Of a stretch of 10,561 bases of DNA, positions 1 through 7,792 are shown piece after piece. The stretch is taken from positions 1-10,561 of the forward strand of contig JAGRHW010000104.1 in the NCBI GenBank assembly GCA_020444765.1, written 5' to 3'. The stretch is from Gammaproteobacteria bacterium. Its GTDB lineage: Bacteria; Pseudomonadota; Gammaproteobacteria; Granulosicoccales; Granulosicoccaceae. Within the stretch, counting starts at the first letter, position 1. Each line of letters opens with the position of its first letter. The position numbers were made by a program, and so were the translations under genes. The notes beneath the pieces are model-generated. The model made no database searches. It worked only from the letters and a program-made list of their open reading frames with translations, and was not told the origin of the DNA.

Positions 1-1
1 C

Positions 2-928
2 ATCAAGGACTGGCGACCCGAGTTCGCGCTCGGCCAATACCGCATGGAAGGCTGCCAGGCCGATCTCGGCCTGCCCGACATGAGCATCGAACAAGCCGCG
101 GCGGCCGGTGTCAAGACCCTGGTTATCGGCGTCGCCAATCGCGGCGGTGTTATTTCCGAGGCCTGGATCGAGATTCTGGAGCAGGCGCTGGATGCCGGTT
201 TCGATCTCGCGGCGGGCTTGCATAACAAACTCGCCGACGTGCCGGCGCTTGCCCGCAAAGCCGCGCAACTGAACCGCAAACTGTTTGACGTGCGTCATCC
301 CAGCCAGACGTTTGCCGTCGGCAGCGGCCAAAAACGCAGCGGCCTGCGCCTGTTGCCGGTCGGCACCGATTGCTCCTGTGGCAAAATGTACACGGCCCTG
401 GCGCTGGAGAAGGAAATGCGCGCCCGCGGCATGAAGGCCGATTTTCGCGCAACCGGCCAGACCGGCATACTGATCACCGGCAGCGGCGTGTCGATCGACG
501 CGGTGGTAGCCGACTTTATTTCCGGCGCGGTGGAATCTCTGGCACCCGACAACGACGCGGACCACTGGGATCTCGTCGAGGGACAGGGTTCGCTGTATCA
601 CCCTTCTTTTGCCGGTGTCACCGCCGGCTTGATCCACGGCGCACAAGCCGATGCCCTGGTCTTGTGCCATGAACCGACCCGCACCCATATGCGCGGCCTT
701 CCCGACTACCCGATACCGGACATGGGCGATGTCATGGAGCTGGCGCTGCGCATGGCGCAGTTAACCAATCCGGCGGTGAAGTTCGTCGGCATCTCGGTCA
801 ATACTGCCAAGCTCGACGATGCGGCGGCCAAGGCGTTTCTGCAGGAAACCGAAGCGCGCTTCAAACTGCCGGCCATCGATCCGGTTCGCAACGGCGTCGG
901 ACGCATCATCGATGGTCTCGTTTCATGA
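2..928 (+). CDS. dgcN: D-glutamate N-acetyltransferase DgcN (DUF1611 family), 5' end missing
   Basis: Probable DgcN, which acetylates D-glutamate to N-acetyl-D-glutamate in the cytoplasm as the first step of D-glutamate catabolism. The frame is open to the left edge: fourteen codons precede the first visible ATG at 44 and read as family sequence (KDWRPEFALGQYRMEGC), so that ATG is internal and roughly 30 N-terminal residues lie outside the window. Numbered from M44, visible DUF1611 hallmarks are LGLPDM (8-13), VIGVANRGG (27-35), a P-loop-like GTDCSCGKMYT (107-117), RATGQTGI (135-142), VEGQGSLYHPSFAG (178-191) and LCHEPTRTHMRGLP (207-220). The stop overlaps the next start by four bases (ATGA, 925-928), implying translational coupling to the racemase. 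The DUF1611 assignment is firm. The enzymatic role rests on the family and on the adjacent dgcA and aminotransferase genes. Confidence 0.88.
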   Translation: MKDWRPEFALGQYRMEGCQADLGLPDMSIEQAAAAGVKTLVIGVANRGGVISEAWIEILEQALDAGFDLAAGLHNKLADVPALARKAAQLNRKLFDVRHPSQTFAVGSGQKRSGLRLLPVGTDCSCGKMYTALALEKEMRARGMKADFRATGQTGILITGSGVSIDAVVADFISGAVESLAPDNDADHWDLVEGQGSLYHPSFAGVTAGLIHGAQADALVLCHEPTRTHMRGLPDYPIPDMGDVMELALRMAQLTNPAVKFVGISVNTAKLDDAAAKAFLQETEARFKLPAIDPVRNGVGRIIDGLVS

Positions 929-1905
929 CATCGCTGGTCGTCAATGCCGAAAGCTGGCCGATCCGTGGCAGCTTCAGGATTTCCCGTGGCAGTAAAACCA
1001 GCGCCGATGTGGTGACCGTTATTCTCGAGCAATCCGGCCGGCTCGGTCGTGGCGAATGCGTGCCCTATGCCCGCTACGGCGAATCCATCGCCAGCGTGAC
1101 CGGCGCCATCGAGGCGCTGCGTTCAGACATCGAAGCCGGCATGTCCCGAATGGATCTGCAGCAGGCGATGCCGGCAGGCGCCGCCCGCAACGCGGTGGAT
1201 TGCGCGTTCTGGGACCTGGAAGCCAAACTGACCGGCAAGCGGGCCTGGCAACTGGCGGGATTCGACGAATTGAAACCCCTGACCACCGCCTACACCCTGT
1301 CGCTCGATAGCCCCGAGGCGATGCGACAGAACGCCGAACAAAACGCGCATATGCCGCTGCTCAAACTGAAGCTCGCCGGCCCCGACGATCTGGCCCGGGT
1401 AGCCGCCGTTCGCGAAGGCTCACCCGACGCGCGAATCATCGTCGATGCCAATGAAGGCTGGCGCAAAGAACTCTATCTGGAACTCGCCCCCGAACTGCAG
1501 CGGCTCGGGGTGGAAATGATTGAACAACCCCTGCCCGCCGGCGACGATGACGAACTCGCCACGCTCCGGCGCAGTGTGACGGTTTGCGCTGACGAATCCT
1601 GTCACGACAGCGGCACGCTGGCCGGGCTGATCGGCAAATACGATATGCTCAACATCAAGCTGGATAAAACCGGCGGCCTGACCGAGGCACTCAAACTGGC
1701 CAAGGCCGCCCGCCGGGCCGGCATGCAGATCATGACCGGCTGCATGGTCGCCACCTCGCTTTCGATGGCGCCGGCGATGATCGTCGCGCAACTGGCCGAG
1801 GTCGTCGACCTCGACGGCCCGCTGCTGCTCGACAAGGATCGCGCCGACGGTCTGGCCATCGACAATGGCCGCATGAGTCCGCCGGCGCGTAAACTCTGGG
1901 GATAA
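925..1905 (+). CDS. dgcA: N-acetyl-D-glutamate racemase DgcA (enolase superfamily, dipeptide epimerase-like)
   Basis: A 326-residue muconate-lactonizing/dipeptide-epimerase type enolase-superfamily enzyme. It probably converts N-acetyl-D-glutamate made by DgcN into N-acetyl-L-glutamate, which can enter arginine biosynthesis. The catalytic set is complete: K147-x-K149 (second Lys as one acid/base), metal ligands D174 (VDANEGW), E200 (IEQP) and D223 (ADES), and the opposite-face Lys K245 in NIKLDKTGG. The C-terminal DLDGP (295-299) matches the DxD segment that L-Ala-D/L-Glu epimerases use for the substrate amino group. From sequence alone, L-Ala-D/L-Glu epimerase (muropeptide recycling) is the main alternative. 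The four-base overlap with a DUF1611 gene favours DgcA, because that pairing defines the D-glutamate pathway. No usual Mg-site or Lys residue is missing. Confidence 0.85.
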   Translation: MTSLVVNAESWPIRGSFRISRGSKTSADVVTVILEQSGRLGRGECVPYARYGESIASVTGAIEALRSDIEAGMSRMDLQQAMPAGAARNAVDCAFWDLEAKLTGKRAWQLAGFDELKPLTTAYTLSLDSPEAMRQNAEQNAHMPLLKLKLAGPDDLARVAAVREGSPDARIIVDANEGWRKELYLELAPELQRLGVEMIEQPLPAGDDDELATLRRSVTVCADESCHDSGTLAGLIGKYDMLNIKLDKTGGLTEALKLAKAARRAGMQIMTGCMVATSLSMAPAMIVAQLAEVVDLDGPLLLDKDRADGLAIDNGRMSPPARKLWG

Positions 1906-1909
1906 CACA

Positions 1910-2767
1910 ATGAACAGAACTGTCTATGTCAACGGCGAATTCCTGCCGGAATCCGACGCTAAAATTTCCATCTTCGACCGCGGTTTTATCTTTTCCGACG
2001 GCGTTTACGAGGTTTCCTCGGTACTCGGCGGCAAGCTGATCGAGAATGCCGGCCATCTCGCGCGACTGCGCCGCTCGCTGAACGAACTGGATATGCCCTC
2101 GCCCGCCTCCGATGAAGAAATCGAAGCCATTCAGAACAAACTCATCGAACTCAACGCTATCGATCAGGGGCTGGTTTATCTGCAGGTGACGCGCGGCGCC
2201 GCCGATCGCGAGTTCACCTGGTCAGACGATATGAAGCCAAGCCTGGTGATGTTCACCCAGGCCAAGGAACTGATCAACAGCCCGACCGCTGAAAAAGGCA
2301 TTTCAGTTATTACAACTCCGGATATACGCTGGCAAAGACGGGATATTAAAACGATCGGTCTGCTCGCGCCCTGCATGGCCAAAATGCTGGCAAAATCGGC
2401 GGGCGCCGACGATGCCTGGCAGGTCGACGAAGATGGTTTTATCACCGAAGGCAGCTCGAACAATGCCTATATCGTCGATGCCGACGGGGTCATCGTCACC
2501 CGCCAGCTCAGTCAGAAGATTCTTCACGGCATTACCCGCAAGGCCATACTCAAGCTGGCCGAGGAATCCACGATCCGCGTCGAGGAAAGACCGTTCAGCG
2601 TCGACGAAGCACTGAACGCAAGCGAGGCGTTCATCAGTTCGGCATCGACCTTTGTCTGGCCGGTGATCAGTATCGACGGGCAGGCAATCGGCACCGGCCA
2701 GCCCGGCCCGGTCGCCAGGCGCTTGCGCGAAATCTATATAAAAACCGCGCTGGAATCGACGCGCTGA
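1910..2767 (+). CDS. dat: D-amino-acid aminotransferase (class IV PLP fold)
   Basis: A 285-residue fold-type IV aminotransferase, close in length to Bacillus D-amino-acid transaminase. It should exchange amino groups between D-amino acids (typically D-Ala) and 2-oxoglutarate, producing or consuming D-glutamate. Aligned by eye to the Bacillus enzyme, it keeps DRGFIFSDGVYE (23-34, with Y33), VTRG (93-96), R100, the PLP Schiff-base lysine K147 in RRDIKTIGLL, and E180 in TEGSSNN. The histidine of the Bacillus R98-x-H100 carboxylate trap is replaced by phenylalanine (R100-E101-F102). The gene starts four bases after the dgcA stop, with a GGGGA Shine-Dalgarno-like stretch inside the dgcA end, so it is the third gene of the operon. 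Branched-chain aminotransferase or aminodeoxychorismate lyase are less likely given the DAAT-like motifs and neighbours. Confidence 0.82.
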   Translation: MNRTVYVNGEFLPESDAKISIFDRGFIFSDGVYEVSSVLGGKLIENAGHLARLRRSLNELDMPSPASDEEIEAIQNKLIELNAIDQGLVYLQVTRGAADREFTWSDDMKPSLVMFTQAKELINSPTAEKGISVITTPDIRWQRRDIKTIGLLAPCMAKMLAKSAGADDAWQVDEDGFITEGSSNNAYIVDADGVIVTRQLSQKILHGITRKAILKLAEESTIRVEERPFSVDEALNASEAFISSASTFVWPVISIDGQAIGTGQPGPVARRLREIYIKTALESTR

Positions 2768-2793
2768 GACACCAACGCAATAAGGTCGCACAT

Positions 2794-2941
2794 CTAGCAG
2801 GCTGTTGAAATTCGCTGAGATGAGGCAGAGACAAGGCGAAATCAGGTGAGAAAGCGCAGTTTACATGCAGTAAATGAGCATTTTGAACCTGATTTTAACG
2901 CGGTATCTGGCCAGACCAGTAGAATTTCAACAGCCTGCTAG
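2794..2941. mobile_element. 140-bp palindromic MITE-like element with CTAG target duplication
   Basis: The element spans 2798-2937 and is flanked on both sides by CTAG (2794-2797 and 2938-2941). Its ends are perfect 16-bp inverted repeats, CAGGCTGTTGAAATTC at 2798-2813 and the exact complement at 2922-2937. Inside are a second inverted repeat (AAATCAGGT 2839-2847 with ACCTGATTT 2887-2895) and a central hairpin TTTAC-ATGCA-GTAAA (2860-2874). The arms are 67 and 68 bases, so the whole element can fold as one long imperfect hairpin. It is too short for a transposase. A four-base target of the YTAR type is known for IS5-group and IS701 elements, so mobilization by such a transposase is an inference. 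It lies between the convergent dat and small membrane-protein genes, where it could also end transcription from both sides. Confidence 0.82.
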
Positions 2942-3237
2942 GCGGCCTCGTTGCGACCCGGACGCGTGCGGTTTTTCAGCCATTCGACCAGGACACTTTC
3001 AGTGACCTTGAACAGAATGAACACGAACATCGATACCGTGCCGGTAAAGACCAGTTCGAGTAACTGCAGGCCCGCTCCTTCACGCAAGGCCATCAGGCCG
3101 TGGCGGCTGATAAACTCCCAGTTCTGCGACAGAACATAAAAAATATTCACCGTCAGCGTGCCGACGGTCAGACCGGAAACCACCATCAGCATAAACGTCA
3201 GCAAGGGGTGTTTGTACAGAAACTCGGAAAACCTCAT
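2938..3237 (-). CDS. Small two-helix membrane protein of unknown function
   Basis: I do not recognise this protein. It is 99 residues from the ATG at 3237. A GTG at 3243 would add two codons, but GAGGTGA (3244-3250) sits 6-7 bases upstream of the ATG and abuts the GTG, so the ATG is preferred. Two hydrophobic segments, about residues 12-36 and 58-84, predict two membrane helices separated by a polar loop (SQNWEFISRHG...REGAG). The C-terminus is short and basic (KNRTRPGRNEAA), and no signal-peptide cleavage site is evident. It lies 46 bp downstream of cysB on the same strand and may share its transcript. Its TAG stop is the CTAG at the edge of the palindromic element. Because that tetranucleotide is the duplicated target, the stop probably predates the insertion and the protein is probably not truncated. 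Confidence 0.68.
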   Translation of the reverse strand: MRFSEFLYKHPLLTFMLMVVSGLTVGTLTVNIFYVLSQNWEFISRHGLMALREGAGLQLLELVFTGTVSMFVFILFKVTESVLVEWLKNRTRPGRNEAA

Positions 3238-3283
3238 GGTCACTCACCTCTGAAAATAAATCGGCGCCATCAATGGCAGCCGT

Positions 3284-4210
3284 TCAAACATGCTCTGCCC
3301 AGCCAACCGGCTTGCCGTCATCGGCAATTCCGGTTTGTAACAGTTCGATAAACCGGGTCTGGTAGCGGCGCAGATATTTATCCGATTTATAGGCTACGCG
3401 TGTCGTCTCCCAGGGAAACAGGCCGCTCAGATCACGGCGACCGAGATCGCCGTCGGTCTTTTCCGACCAGGCCAGACTTGCAATAATTCCAACGCCAAGC
3501 CCCTCGCGCACATAGGTCTTGATCACATCGGTGTCGGCCGCGCTCAACACCACATTGGGTTTCAGACCAAGGCGGGCGAAACTGGTTCGGAATTGTCCCG
3601 CACCGGTAAAGCCGAAGACATAGCTGATCAGCGGAAATTCACACAGCTTGCGCAGCGACAAGGGCCGCATGGTCAGGGCCGGATGTCCCCGTGGCGCGAT
3701 CAGGCTGCGATTCCAGCGATAACAGTTGACGGTAATCAGATCGGGATGCTTGCCGAGCGCCTCCGTGCAAATGGAAAAATCCACCGTATCACTGACCGCC
3801 ATCTCGACGAGTTGATCCGGCGTGCCCTGATGAATCTGCAGACTGATATCAGGGTAGATGGCACGGAATTGCCGGATCACCGCCGGCAGCACATAACAGG
3901 CCTGGGTATGGGTCGTGCCGATACGCAGTACGCCGCTGGCTTCATCGACATGCTCCTGCCCGACGGCCAGGATATTATCGCAATCGGCCAGTGTTTTACG
4001 CGCGTAAAACAGAACCTTGCGGCCCGCTTCGGTCAAACCGTTGAGCCGTTTGCCCTGGCGCACGAACAACGTCGTGCCGAGTTCTTCCTCGAGTCGTGTC
4101 AGATGCTGGGAAACCGCCGACTGCACCAGATGCAGGCGGCGCGCCGTTACTGTCACGTTAAACCCGCACTCTTCCAGCGCAACCAGCGAGCGTAATTGCC
4201 TCAATTCCAT
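3284..4210 (-). CDS. cysB: CysB-type LysR transcriptional regulator
   Basis: A LysR-family activator of sulfur assimilation genes, 308 residues against about 324 for E. coli CysB, shorter at the C-terminus. The N-terminal winged helix-turn-helix covers roughly residues 1-60 (QLRSLVALEE, QSAVSQHLTRLEEELG, GKRL). The effector domain follows CysB closely: TTHTQ (99-103), HQGTPDQ (127-133), TEAL (149-152), CYRWNR (163-168), FGFTG (199-203) and DTDVIKTYVREGLGVGIIAS (226-245). Residues that contact sulfate in the Klebsiella CysB structure (T100, T102, Q103, T149, W166, T202) all occur here at the same numbers. The start matches the CysB N-terminus although no clear Shine-Dalgarno precedes it. It is transcribed away from cysJIH, the usual arrangement for a LysR regulator of the neighbouring operon. 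By analogy with CysB, N-acetylserine would be the inducer and reduced sulfur the anti-inducer. Confidence 0.9.
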   Translation of the reverse strand: MELRQLRSLVALEECGFNVTVTARRLHLVQSAVSQHLTRLEEELGTTLFVRQGKRLNGLTEAGRKVLFYARKTLADCDNILAVGQEHVDEASGVLRIGTTHTQACYVLPAVIRQFRAIYPDISLQIHQGTPDQLVEMAVSDTVDFSICTEALGKHPDLITVNCYRWNRSLIAPRGHPALTMRPLSLRKLCEFPLISYVFGFTGAGQFRTSFARLGLKPNVVLSAADTDVIKTYVREGLGVGIIASLAWSEKTDGDLGRRDLSGLFPWETTRVAYKSDKYLRRYQTRFIELLQTGIADDGKPVGWAEHV

Positions 4211-4313
4211 ATCAAATATTTTAATTAATTAGCATTTTTAATCATTTTACTAGATATAGCACAAAATCCATACTGACCATCATCGATTACACCGTTTTGA
4301 TGAGGATGCGAAC
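4211..4313. promoter_or_regulatory. Divergent cysB / cysJ promoter region
   Basis: These 103 bp separate the divergent starts of cysB and cysJ, and their first half is strikingly AT-rich compared with the flanking genes. A TTAATTAA palindrome lies at 4221-4228, and AT-rich stretches continue to about 4270. This is the expected place for CysB binding and for both promoters, but I cannot assign -35/-10 boxes or a CysB site with confidence. CysB sites are poorly conserved. A good Shine-Dalgarno (GAGGA, 4302-4306) precedes the cysJ ATG by seven bases. The cysB side shows no ribosome-binding site. Confidence 0.6.
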
Positions 4314-6107
4314 ATGCAGGCCACCGGGGAGCAACACGTCTCCAACGAACAGCTTCAGTCACTCAGCGGCCCCGAGCTTGGCCGCTTGTTGCAGGCCATT
4401 GAAGGACTGAGCACCGAACAACTCAACTGGGCTAGCGGATATCTGGCCGGAATCAGCGCCGGCGGGCACCCGGCCCGGCCTGTATCGACAGCACGGCAAT
4501 CAGCGCAGGTGACGATACTCTACGCCTCGCAGACCGGCAATGCCCGATCGGTCGCGCAGCGCCTGGCCGATGCGGCGGCGGCCAGCGGGATAGAAAGCCG
4601 CTTGCTGTCCGCGCATGAGTTCAAGGCCAGGCGCATCGCCGACGAACGTCTACTGATTCTGGTGGTCAGCACACAGGGCGAAGGCGAAGTGCCGGAAAAT
4701 GCCGAATCCCTGTATAACTATCTGACCGGCCGCAAGCCACCTGACCTTTCAAAACTGGAGTTCGCCGTATTCGGCCTCGGCGATTCCAGCTATACGCATT
4801 TTTGCAAAGCGGGTGTGGATTTCGACCAGGCGCTGGAAAAGCTCGGCGGCCGACGTATTCTCGAACGGCTGGATGCCGACGTCGATTTCGACAGCGACTT
4901 CTCAGTCTGGCTGCCAAACGCACTGCAAGTACTGGAAAACCGGCAACCCGCCAGGCAGGCGGTTGTATTACCGCTGACACCGAGACAGTCCGTCACACAA
5001 TACAACCGTGATAAGCCGTATCCGGCCAGTCTGATAGAAAACCGCCGGCTGACCACCGACCAGGCACTGACAGATGTCCACCATCTGGTGCTGGAAATCG
5101 ATCCCGCCGCGATCAGCTATCAGGCCGGCGATTCGCTGGGCGTCTGGTTCCGCAACGATCCGGCGCAGGTTGATGAGATACTCGGCTTGCTGGCGCTTGA
5201 CGGCAACACGCACGTACGACTCGGCGACAAATCACTGAGCCTGTCCGAGGCGCTGCTGGAAAAACGGGAACTCAGCCTGCTTCACCCCAAGGTGGTCAGC
5301 GGCTGGGCCAGGCATACCGATTCCGGCAGCCTAGACAAACAACTCGCCGACAAGAATGAACTGCGCCGTTTCGCCGCCGAACGCCGGTTTATCGACCTGA
5401 TCGAGGCCTTTCCCGGACGCATCGAAGCACAGCAACTGGTGGATCTGCTGGGCCCGCTGCAACCGCGCCTTTATTCCATCGCTTCCTCGCCAGCCGAGTA
5501 TGCGGACGAAATTCATCTGACCGTATCGGCCTTGCAATACGAGGCTCATGGGCGACGGCACCGGGGAGCGGCGTCCGCTTATCTGAGCGAGCGGCTCAAG
5601 CCGGATGACAACCTCGATGTATACGTGGTCGATAACGACTCCTTCCGCTTACCCGACGACCCGTCCACGCCGGTCATCATGATCGGCGCCGGCACCGGGA
5701 TCGCGCCATTCCGGAGTTTTCTGCAACAACGCGCGAGCCAGGAAAATCCCGGGCGCAACTGGCTGATCTTCGGCAACCGCCATTTTCATGATGACTTCCT
5801 CTACCAGACCGACTGGATCGAACACCGCAGGAGCGGCGTTCTGGAAAAAGTTTCGGTGGCTTTTTCCCGGGATTCCGAACAACGCAACTATGTACAGGAC
5901 CGCCTGTTCGATGAGGGCCCGGCGGTGCTCGAATGGCTGGCGCAAGGCGCGCATATTTACGTCTGCGGCGCTATCGACATGGAAAAAGGCGTGGCTGAGT
6001 CGTTGCAACGGATCGCGATTGAATACGCCGGCAAAACCCGGCTCGAAGCCGAAGAATTTTACCAGAACCTGCGCCATCAAAAGCGCTACCTGCGGGATGT
6101 TTACTGA
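4314..6107 (+). CDS. cysJ: Assimilatory NADPH-sulfite reductase flavoprotein (alpha) subunit
   Basis: The diflavin subunit that carries electrons from NADPH through FAD and FMN to the CysI hemoprotein. At 597 residues it is almost the E. coli length (599). Domains in order: a short N-terminal segment with QLNWASGYLAG (37-46), a flavodoxin-like FMN domain with ASQTGNA (71-77), STQGEGE (119-125) and GLGDSSY (154-160), then the FAD/connecting domain with RLYSIASS (385-392) and RGAAS (417-421). The NADPH-binding part has GAGTGIAPFR (458-467), SRD (518-520), YVQD (526-529) and YVCG (549-552). The terminal RDVY ends in the aromatic residue that stacks on FAD in this family. All cofactor motifs are intact. 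It is the first gene of the cys operon, and its stop shares one base with the cysI start (TGATG at 6105-6109). Confidence 0.96.
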   Translation: MQATGEQHVSNEQLQSLSGPELGRLLQAIEGLSTEQLNWASGYLAGISAGGHPARPVSTARQSAQVTILYASQTGNARSVAQRLADAAAASGIESRLLSAHEFKARRIADERLLILVVSTQGEGEVPENAESLYNYLTGRKPPDLSKLEFAVFGLGDSSYTHFCKAGVDFDQALEKLGGRRILERLDADVDFDSDFSVWLPNALQVLENRQPARQAVVLPLTPRQSVTQYNRDKPYPASLIENRRLTTDQALTDVHHLVLEIDPAAISYQAGDSLGVWFRNDPAQVDEILGLLALDGNTHVRLGDKSLSLSEALLEKRELSLLHPKVVSGWARHTDSGSLDKQLADKNELRRFAAERRFIDLIEAFPGRIEAQQLVDLLGPLQPRLYSIASSPAEYADEIHLTVSALQYEAHGRRHRGAASAYLSERLKPDDNLDVYVVDNDSFRLPDDPSTPVIMIGAGTGIAPFRSFLQQRASQENPGRNWLIFGNRHFHDDFLYQTDWIEHRRSGVLEKVSVAFSRDSEQRNYVQDRLFDEGPAVLEWLAQGAHIYVCGAIDMEKGVAESLQRIAIEYAGKTRLEAEEFYQNLRHQKRYLRDVY

Positions 6108-7792
6108 TGGATTTGAAAACCAACCCAAATGAACTGATCAAGGCAAACAGCAATTTCCTGCGCGGCACACTCAGGGAAAGCCTGGCCGACGAACTGACCG
6201 GCGCACTCAAGGCAGACGATGCCCAGATCAGCAAGTTTCACGGTTTTTACGAACAGGATGACCGTGATTTGCGTCAGCAGCGTAATGCCCGGCTGCTGGA
6301 GCCCTATTACAGTTTTATGCTGCGGGCGCGGCTGCCGGGCGGCGTCTGCACCAGTGCGCAATGGCTCGCCATCGATTCGATCGGCCGGCGGCTCGGCAAC
6401 GGCTCCGTGCGGCTGACAACCCGTCAGACATTTCAGTTTCACGGTATCCTGAAAAAAAGCCTGAAACCTCTGATTCGTGAAATCAACCGGGCGATGATCG
6501 ATTCCATAGGCGGCTGCGGGGATGTCAATCGCAATGTTTTATGCAACCCCAACCCCGTTCAGTCGTCACTGCACGCCGAGGTTTATGCCTGGGCGAAAAA
6601 AATCAGCGAGGCGCTGTTGCCGCAAACCCGCGCCTATCATGAAATCTGGCTGGATGAAAAACCGCTGATACAGAACGAGTCCGAACCCTTGTATGGTGAT
6701 ACCTATCTGCCGCGAAAATTCAAGACCGCGGTTGCAGTACCGCCGCACAACGACGTCGATGTCTACACCAATGATCTCGGTTTTATTGCCATCGAAGACC
6801 GGGGCAAACTGCTCGGCTTCAATGTCTGCGCCGGTGGCGGCATGGGCACCACACACGGCGACAGCAGCACATTTCCGCGACTGGCCGACGAACTCGGCTT
6901 TATTGCACCGGCCGACACGCTTGCCGTCGCCAGAGCGGTGGTGGCAACGCAACGGGATTTTGGCAACCGCGTCAGCCGCCGTCACGCCCGGCTCAAATAC
7001 ACGATCGAAACCATGGGCCTTGCGGCTTTTCGCCGTGAAGTCGAGGAACGTGCCGGCATCGTGTTTCAAGCAGCACGGCCGGTCCGTTTCAGCGATCAGG
7101 GCGATCGCTACGGCTGGCAACACGGCGTCGACGGAAAATTCCATCTGACTTTGTATATCGAGAACGGACGCGTTACCGACACCCCGGACGCAGCGGTTAT
7201 GACAGGCTTGCGGAAAATCGCCGAAATCCATGACGGAGATTTTCGCATCACCGCCAACCAGAATCTCATTATCGCCAATGTGTCTGCCGAAAAGAAACCG
7301 CTGATCAACGATCTGGCCGGCGCATTCGGTTTGCTGGCCGAGGCCAAAAGCCAAACCCGTTTGAACAGTATCGCCTGCGTGGCCCTGCCCTCCTGCCCAC
7401 AGGCCATGGCCGAAGCCGAGCGTTATTTCCCGGCTTTTCTGGACAAAATCGAACAGCTTGAAGCACGTCACGGCGTTGCCGGACAAGGCGTGGTCATCCG
7501 CATGACCGGCTGCCCGAACGGCTGCGCGCGTCCTTTTGCCGCCGAGATCGGTCTGGTCGGTAAGGCCCCCGGCCGTTACAACCTGATGCTCGGCGGCGAC
7601 GGCACCGGCCAGCGCCTGAACAGATTGTTTCGCGAAAACCTTGACGAAACGGACATACTGGCCGAACTCGATGAACTTTACCGCCGCTATGCGGCCGAAC
7701 GAAACAAGGGTGAAAGACTGGGGGACTTCGCCGTGCGAAGCGGGCTGGTACGCGCAGTCGACAATCCGGCGGAGGATTATCATGGCCGATGA
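6107..7792 (+). CDS. cysI: Assimilatory NADPH-sulfite reductase hemoprotein (beta) subunit
   Basis: The siroheme / [4Fe-4S] subunit that reduces sulfite to sulfide with six electrons supplied by CysJ. It has 561 residues, close to the 570 of E. coli CysI. The four cluster cysteines are present with family spacing: C424 and C430 (ACVALPSCP), C469 and C473 (MTGCPNGCARP), the last bridging to siroheme. Siroheme and sulfite-binding basic residues are visible in MLRARLPGG (71-79), RLTTRQTFQFHG (102-113), GDVNRNV (138-144) and PRKFKTAVA (202-210, with K204 and K206). The two-fold repeated sulfite-reductase architecture is complete. Its start overlaps the cysJ stop by one base and its end overlaps cysH by eleven bases, so translational coupling is likely. 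No siroheme synthase gene is present in this window. Confidence 0.96.
   Translation: MDLKTNPNELIKANSNFLRGTLRESLADELTGALKADDAQISKFHGFYEQDDRDLRQQRNARLLEPYYSFMLRARLPGGVCTSAQWLAIDSIGRRLGNGSVRLTTRQTFQFHGILKKSLKPLIREINRAMIDSIGGCGDVNRNVLCNPNPVQSSLHAEVYAWAKKISEALLPQTRAYHEIWLDEKPLIQNESEPLYGDTYLPRKFKTAVAVPPHNDVDVYTNDLGFIAIEDRGKLLGFNVCAGGGMGTTHGDSSTFPRLADELGFIAPADTLAVARAVVATQRDFGNRVSRRHARLKYTIETMGLAAFRREVEERAGIVFQAARPVRFSDQGDRYGWQHGVDGKFHLTLYIENGRVTDTPDAAVMTGLRKIAEIHDGDFRITANQNLIIANVSAEKKPLINDLAGAFGLLAEAKSQTRLNSIACVALPSCPQAMAEAERYFPAFLDKIEQLEARHGVAGQGVVIRMTGCPNGCARPFAAEIGLVGKAPGRYNLMLGGDGTGQRLNRLFRENLDETDILAELDELYRRYAAERNKGERLGDFAVRSGLVRAVDNPAEDYHGR

Noticed and set aside
2794..2941. The inverted repeat as a simple intrinsic terminator
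   Set aside because: The CTAG duplications, the 16-bp ends at 140-bp spacing and the nested palindromes fit a mobile element better. Termination may be a secondary effect.
3238..3243. GTG start at 3243 for the small membrane protein
   Set aside because: The GAGGTGA sequence directly abuts this GTG, which is too close. The ATG two codons later has proper spacing.
3593..4195. 200-codon + strand open frame across cysB
   Set aside because: The - strand encodes a full CysB-type LysR regulator here. The + strand frame has no ribosome-binding site or recognisable domain.
7641..7781. Upstream in-frame start that would lengthen CysH by 47 residues
   Set aside because: The extension overlaps cysI and has no CysH similarity. 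The ATG at 7782 has a strong GGAGG and gives the expected length.
6566..7783. 405-codon open frame on the - strand opposite cysI
   Set aside because: It is antisense to an unambiguous sulfite reductase gene, has no recognisable motifs and arises from codon bias in GC-rich DNA.
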